Shown here: in pieces, positions 60,042 to 64,000 of the stretch | Layout of the letters: each line of letters begins with the position of its first letter | How positions within the stretch are numbered: the first letter of the stretch is position 1 | DNA from: Gemmatimonadota bacterium | GTDB lineage: Bacteria; Latescibacterota; UBA2968; UBA8231 | Assembly: GCA_009840005.1 (NCBI GenBank) | Contig: VXOR01000034.1 | Span: 1 to 64,000, forward strand | Direction: 5' to 3' | DNA length: 64,000 nucleotides | Made by a program: the position numbers and the translations under genes | Notes under the pieces: generated by a model | Told to the model about the DNA's origin: nothing | Databases searched by the model: none | Seen by the model: only the letters and a program-made list of their open reading frames with translations

Positions 60042-61061
60042 TTAACTCAGCAGCGACCAGTCGAAAACCACGCCGAGGTATTCCTCTTTATTGGCGGTAA
60101 GTCCCTCGTACATCTGTTGGCAGTCTGCGGGGGACGCTAGATGGGAGATCAGGGGTTCGATGACGAGTTGGCCGCTGGCGATCCACGCGGCGAGTTGGCG
60201 GTAATTGGCGTCGAGATCGCGGCAGCGCTCGGTGGCGTGTTGCGGCCAGCGCCACTCGAGGGCGCCGATCATGCGGATTGCCTCTAAGTGAATGTGCAGC
60301 AGCATGGGCGTCACATCGAAGTGGGCCGGGGCGCGCGGGCTGCCGAGGAGAATGAGTTCGCCGTGGCGGGCAACGCACATTGCGGTCTGGGCAATGACTT
60401 CGCTAATGCCAATGGCCTCGACGCCGATGCGAGCACCAGCGCCGCCGGTCCAGTCGCGCACCGCTTCTTCTAGATCGTCGCGGCCGGGATTGACGGTGTG
60501 CTCGATGCGGCAAGCGCGCGCCTGCCGCAGGCGCAGCTCGGACAAATCTGCGAGCATGACGTCGGCACCGGCCAAGCGAAAGAGCTGGGCGGCAAAGTTG
60601 CCCACGAGGCCGCCGCCGACTACGAGTACCGAGTCCCCGGGCTGGACGCTAGCAGAGCGCAAGGCGGAGATGCTGACGCCGGCCATGCGCGTAAACACGA
60701 GGTGCTGGCCGGGAGCTTCGCACGATACGGGCAGTGCCATGCGCTGCGCATCTGTTTTTACGATGGAAGCGTGGCGGGCAAAGGATAGGACGCGGTCTCC
60801 CGGTTGAACGCCGGAGACCGCGTCGCCGACTTTGAGCACTTGGCCGAGATTGCCGTAGCCAGTACCGCGGGGATACTGGCCGGCGTCGCCGAAAGGCATT
60901 TGCTTGACGAGGCCGGTAAAGCCTGCGCCTTCGGTGCCGGCGCTGACGACGGAGTATTCAGTCTCTATCAGTACTTCATGGGGATGCAGATGGTCGTTGA
61001 GGTCGGTCTGGGTGACCTCGATTCGCCTCGGCTCGACGACGGTGAGTTCATGGGTTAGCAC
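60042..61061 (-). CDS. MDR-family (alcohol/sorbitol dehydrogenase-like) oxidoreductase lacking the catalytic zinc Cys
   Basis: A 339-residue medium-chain dehydrogenase starting with GTG 61061 (GAGGA upstream). The N-terminal GroES-like domain reads VVSAGTEGAGF (39-49) where zinc enzymes have a Cys before the G-T-D/E, and the structural four-Cys lobe is missing. The Rossmann domain has LVVGGGLVGNFAAQL (149-154 GGGLVG) and later VEAIGIS and GELILLGSP. It probably oxidises or reduces a sugar without the usual catalytic zinc, feeding the FGGY kinase encoded four bases downstream. Confidence 0.85.
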   Translation of the reverse strand: MLTHELTVVEPRRIEVTQTDLNDHLHPHEVLIETEYSVVSAGTEGAGFTGLVKQMPFGDAGQYPRGTGYGNLGQVLKVGDAVSGVQPGDRVLSFARHASIVKTDAQRMALPVSCEAPGQHLVFTRMAGVSISALRSASVQPGDSVLVVGGGLVGNFAAQLFRLAGADVMLADLSELRLRQARACRIEHTVNPGRDDLEEAVRDWTGGAGARIGVEAIGISEVIAQTAMCVARHGELILLGSPRAPAHFDVTPMLLHIHLEAIRMIGALEWRWPQHATERCRDLDANYRQLAAWIASGQLVIEPLISHLASPADCQQMYEGLTANKEEYLGVVFDWSLLS

Positions 61062-61135
61062 AGCGAGTAGTCCTCATTAAATAGGCCATATTGGCAGCAA
61101 AACAGCAGATATAAAGGCCCTTTAGGGAAGTGGCG

Positions 61136-61192
61136 TCAAGCCGTGCAGCGGCGGCGAAACGGCTTGACGAAAGATGCTGACCGTTCTATTAT
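61136..61192 (+). promoter_or_regulatory. Promoter with overlapping inverted repeat, in the 317-bp intergenic region
   Basis: TTGACG (61164-61169), a 17-bp spacer and TATTAT (61187-61192) form a good sigma-70-type promoter for the gene at 61379, leaving a leader of about 180 bases. A perfect 9-bp inverted repeat, TCAAGCCGT (61136-61144) and ACGGCTTGA (61159-61167), overlaps the -35 box and could be an operator. Nothing else was recognised between 61062 and 61378. Confidence 0.7.
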
Positions 61193-61378
61193 TGACGGAC
61201 ATACAAGCAGAAAATGTAAAGGAGTAGCTGTTCTTTTACGATATTGCCCAGTGAGCTGACAACCTGTCCAAAACCTCCACGCCGCGATATTTAATACAAT
61301 CCACAAGCGCCGTTTTTCATTCCCGATAAAAAACTACTGAAGCCCGTTGAGCGGGCCGATTTGGAGAGGAAGTGCGTC

Positions 61379-63478
61379 GTGTCCTTTCGCACTCGAACGC
61401 TTCTTCCGATAGGAATTATTGCGATTTCTACGTTTGTTCAATGCGGCCAACCGGCGACCCCTGCCCCAGCACCGATGCCCGAGTACACCGGCGATCTGCC
61501 GGTATTGCAATCCCACGGCACGTTGCGCGTCATCGTCCCCCCGGAACCGATTGCCCATATTCCCAAGTCTGCAGAACCGGTGACGATTGACTACGACCTC
61601 GCCCGCGACTTGGCCGAGGAGTTCAATCTAGAGCTAGTGTTGGTAAAGGCTGAAAGTTACGCCGAGATGGTCCAGAAGTTGCTAGAAGGTGAAGGCGATA
61701 TCGTCGCTGCGAGCCTGACGGTTACGCCGGCGCGGCAGGAGCAAGCGGCGTTTTCCGTGCCGTATCTCTACGTGGATGAGTACCTGATCACCACGGCTAG
61801 CGACAGCCTGCCGACGGCGATTGAAGACTTGGCCGGGATGACAATTGGCGTCCGCCACTCCAGTGCCCACTATCAGACTTTGTTGGACATTCAGCAGCAA
61901 GTGCCGTCGTTGCGCATTCACAACGCACCGGAACAACTCGGCCTCGAGCATCTCATAGAAGGCATCGTTCGTGGTCAATATCAAGCAACCGTAGCCGACG
62001 AGCACTTGTGGCGGGTAGTGGAACGCTACTACGACAACATGGTTACGCCGCTGGTGTTGGCTGAAAATTGCCCGATTGCGCTGATGATGCGGCCCGACGA
62101 TGTGCAGCTTAAAAATAGGGTCGATGAATATCTGCTCGCCCAGCAATTTACGCGCCAGTCCCAGCAGGCTTTCACCGACGATCTGCCCGGTCTAAAGGAG
62201 CGTCGGCGGCTGCGCATGATCACCCGCAACAATGCGCTGACCTACTTTATCCACCGCGGCCGACAGGTGGGATTTGAATACGAGCTTATCAAGGAATTTG
62301 CCGACCGGCACAATCTGCGGCTCGATATCGTCATTCCAGCAAGCCACGCCGAGCTGCTGGCGTATTTGAACGAAGGCAAAGGCGATATCGTGGCCGCGGC
62401 GATGACCATTACCGAGCAGCGACAGGTGCAGGCCGCGTTTACTAGGCCCTATAACGAAGTAGAAGAGCTGGTGATCGTGCGTACTGGGGAGGATTCGATT
62501 GCCAGCCTTGAGGACTTGGCCGGACGCACGGTCCACGTGCGCCAAAGCTCTTCCTTTTACACCACTTTGATGGCTCTCGCCGATTCCATACAGGGTTTGC
62601 AGGTAGCACCTCTGCCCGATTCCCTTGAAACCGAAGACATTCTGGCTGGCGTCGAAGAAGGTCGCTATGACATTACCCTGTGCGACTCCAATCTGCTCGA
62701 CGTGGAACTCGCCTACGGACGCCAACTCAAGGCGGCCTTCAGCATCAAGCCGACGGCTTTGGGGTGGGCGGTGCGCGAAGACAATCCGGCTCTGCTGGCG
62801 GCGCTTAATCAGTATGTCCAAAAAGAAAAAGGCGGCTTGTTTTTTAACGTGATGAAGAAGCGGTACTTTGAGAACAAGCGCACCATCACTAGGGCAAAAG
62901 ATTCGCTGCGAGTCGATTTGAGCGGCCGTCTGTCGCCCTATGACGAGTTGGCCAAAAAATACGCCCGCCAGTACGGCCAAGATTGGCGGTTGATTACCGC
63001 ACAGATGTACCAGGAGTCCAAATTCGATCCCCAGGCCACTAGCTGGGTCGGCGCACGCGGGCTGATGCAGGTCATGCCAGACACCGGGCGCGAGTTGGGA
63101 TTTACTGATCTATACGACCCCGAAGACAATATTCACGCGGGGGTGAAGTACCTGTCCCAACTGGTCAACCGCTTCGATCCGAACATACCCAAAAAAGAAC
63201 GGATGCGCTTTGCGCTGGCCGCCTACAATGTTGGGTACGGGCATGTACTCGAAGCCCGACGCTTGGCCCGCGAAAAGGGGTGGAATCCCGACCAGTGGTT
63301 TGGCCACGTGGAACAGGCAATGCGGCTGCTTGCCAAGCCGGCCTATCACGAACGGTCGCGCTATGGTTTTTGTCGCTGCGGCCAGCCCGTGCATTACGTT
63401 AGCAACATTCAGGATAGGTACGACGCTTATGTCGGGATGCTGACGATGGCGAGAGAGTCGGACCCAGAGCGCCTCTGA
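61379..63478 (+). CDS. MltF-like membrane-bound lytic transglycosylase with two SBP_bac_3 domains
   Basis: A 699-residue lipoprotein. GTG 61379 is chosen: GGAGAGGAAG lies just upstream and the signal (LLPIGIIAISTFVQC) starts at once; TTG 61361 would add six residues. Two solute-binding type-3 domains follow in tandem (about 45-270, LRVIVPPEP..YDLARDLAEEF, and 285-495, LRMITRNNALTYFIHRG). MltF normally has one. The C-terminal SLT domain (505-690) has the catalytic Glu546 in QMYQESKFDP, then GARGLMQVMP and ALAAYNVGYGH. It cleaves peptidoglycan glycan strands from the outer membrane, perhaps gated by ligand binding. Confidence 0.9.
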   Translation: MSFRTRTLLPIGIIAISTFVQCGQPATPAPAPMPEYTGDLPVLQSHGTLRVIVPPEPIAHIPKSAEPVTIDYDLARDLAEEFNLELVLVKAESYAEMVQKLLEGEGDIVAASLTVTPARQEQAAFSVPYLYVDEYLITTASDSLPTAIEDLAGMTIGVRHSSAHYQTLLDIQQQVPSLRIHNAPEQLGLEHLIEGIVRGQYQATVADEHLWRVVERYYDNMVTPLVLAENCPIALMMRPDDVQLKNRVDEYLLAQQFTRQSQQAFTDDLPGLKERRRLRMITRNNALTYFIHRGRQVGFEYELIKEFADRHNLRLDIVIPASHAELLAYLNEGKGDIVAAAMTITEQRQVQAAFTRPYNEVEELVIVRTGEDSIASLEDLAGRTVHVRQSSSFYTTLMALADSIQGLQVAPLPDSLETEDILAGVEEGRYDITLCDSNLLDVELAYGRQLKAAFSIKPTALGWAVREDNPALLAALNQYVQKEKGGLFFNVMKKRYFENKRTITRAKDSLRVDLSGRLSPYDELAKKYARQYGQDWRLITAQMYQESKFDPQATSWVGARGLMQVMPDTGRELGFTDLYDPEDNIHAGVKYLSQLVNRFDPNIPKKERMRFALAAYNVGYGHVLEARRLAREKGWNPDQWFGHVEQAMRLLAKPAYHERSRYGFCRCGQPVHYVSNIQDRYDAYVGMLTMARESDPERL

Positions 63479-63483
63479 GCTAT

Positions 63484-64000
63484 CTATCCGCGTCCGAACA
63501 CCTTCCCCGGCAGATACGTAGCCAGTTCCGGCACGAACCACAGCCCTGCTAACAGCAGCACCTGAATGGCGATAAAGGGCACGACCCCTCGGTAGATTTG
63601 CGGCGTGCTGATCTCAGGGGGAGCGACGCCGCGCAAGTAAAAGAGCGAGAAGCCAAACGGGGGCGTGAGAAAAGAGGTCTGCAAGTTCAAGGCGATCATC
63701 ACGCCCAACCACACGGGATCTAGGCCCATCGTCAAGAGGATCGGACCGACGATGGGGACGACGACGAAGATGATCTCGAAGAAGTCGAGAAAAAAGCCGA
63801 GCAAAAACATCACGGCCATCACTAACGCGAAAGAGCCGAGCACGCCGCCAGTTGCCTCATGGGTCAGAAAGGACTCGACTGCTTCGTCGCCCCCGTAACC
63901 GCGAAAGACCAGCGAAAACACGCTCGCGCCGATGAGGATGATAAAGACCATGGCGTTGATTTCAGTGGTGGTGCGCATGACTTCTTTGAGCGCGGTGCGG
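63484..64000 (-). CDS. TRAP transporter large permease (DctM-like), 5' part outside window
   Basis: The C-terminal 170 or so residues of a DctM/SiaQM-type permease. The frame stays open through the right edge (RTALKEVMRTTTEINAM), so the ATG at 63978 is internal. At least four hydrophobic segments are visible, with LGFFLDFFEIIFVVVPIVGPIL and the conserved LNLQTSFLTPPFGFSLFYLRGVAP. In TRAP systems this subunit carries Na+-coupled uptake of organic acids or sugar acids. It converges with the transglycosylase gene; only 5 bp separate the two stop codons. Confidence 0.92.
   Translation of the reverse strand, partial: RTALKEVMRTTTEINAMVFIILIGASVFSLVFRGYGGDEAVESFLTHEATGGVLGSFALVMAVMFLLGFFLDFFEIIFVVVPIVGPILLTMGLDPVWLGVMIALNLQTSFLTPPFGFSLFYLRGVAPPEISTPQIYRGVVPFIAIQVLLLAGLWFVPELATYLPGKVFGRG

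Overview
The window reads as GC-rich chromosome from an uncultured Gram-negative bacterium with an outer membrane. Lipoprotein signals, large secreted beta-rich proteins, parvulin foldases, FG-GAP/ASPIC proteins, a sulfatase, a DUF6785-type transporter, FGGY kinase and TRAP genes are all present. The mix resembles lineages such as Latescibacterota or Poribacteria; this is inference, since no rRNA or other phylogenetic marker lies in the window. No tRNA, rRNA or CRISPR array was seen.

Layout. (1) 1-6041: a giant membrane protein, open at the left edge, joining a degenerate M28-peptidase-like domain, an FtsX-like permease and a DUF6785/OPT-like transporter. (2) 6051-11137: a sulfatase, divergent from two overlapping FG-GAP/ASPIC genes. 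(3) 11131-16206, minus strand: an overlapping operon of parvulin lipoprotein, TPR lipoprotein and discoidin/FlgD-Ig protein. (4) 16361-35822: a cell-surface locus with five more FlgD-Ig proteins, two paralogous large outer-membrane-like proteins, a His-rich membrane/TPR protein and a CBM9/DOMON-like secreted protein. Part of it has been recently duplicated. (5) 35835-50974: a sugar catabolism and ABC transport operon (SDR, NTF2-like, TIM-barrel isomerase, Gfo/Idh/MocA, MetE-like protein, binding protein, ATPase, permease). It is preceded by a scrambled relic of its own transporter genes and split between ATPase and permease by a 6.7-kb island.

(6) The island (43287-50007) is the most interesting part. 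It carries two 4-bp-overlapping genes: a 1752-residue protein with one canonical STAND/ORC-like ATPase module plus an apparently degenerate second one, and a 415-residue protein with a degenerate P-loop-like N-terminus and a C-terminal RX4H HEPN ribonuclease-type motif. A 66-bp direct repeat of the permease 5' end flanks it, and an inverted diverged permease fragment sits at its left edge. I read it as a candidate two-component conflict/defence system.

(7) 50975-55538: a pile-up of toxin-antitoxin modules, intact (VapBC-like, RelB-YafQ-like, HicAB) and decayed (RelB tail, YafQ tail, HicB fragment, MNT/HEPN pair), with a frameshifted GNAT gene. Three of the modules have recognisable promoter or palindrome operators. 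(8) 55539-64000: an M16 peptidase, an FGGY kinase with an MDR dehydrogenase, an MltF-like transglycosylase, and the 3' part of a TRAP large permease running off the right edge.
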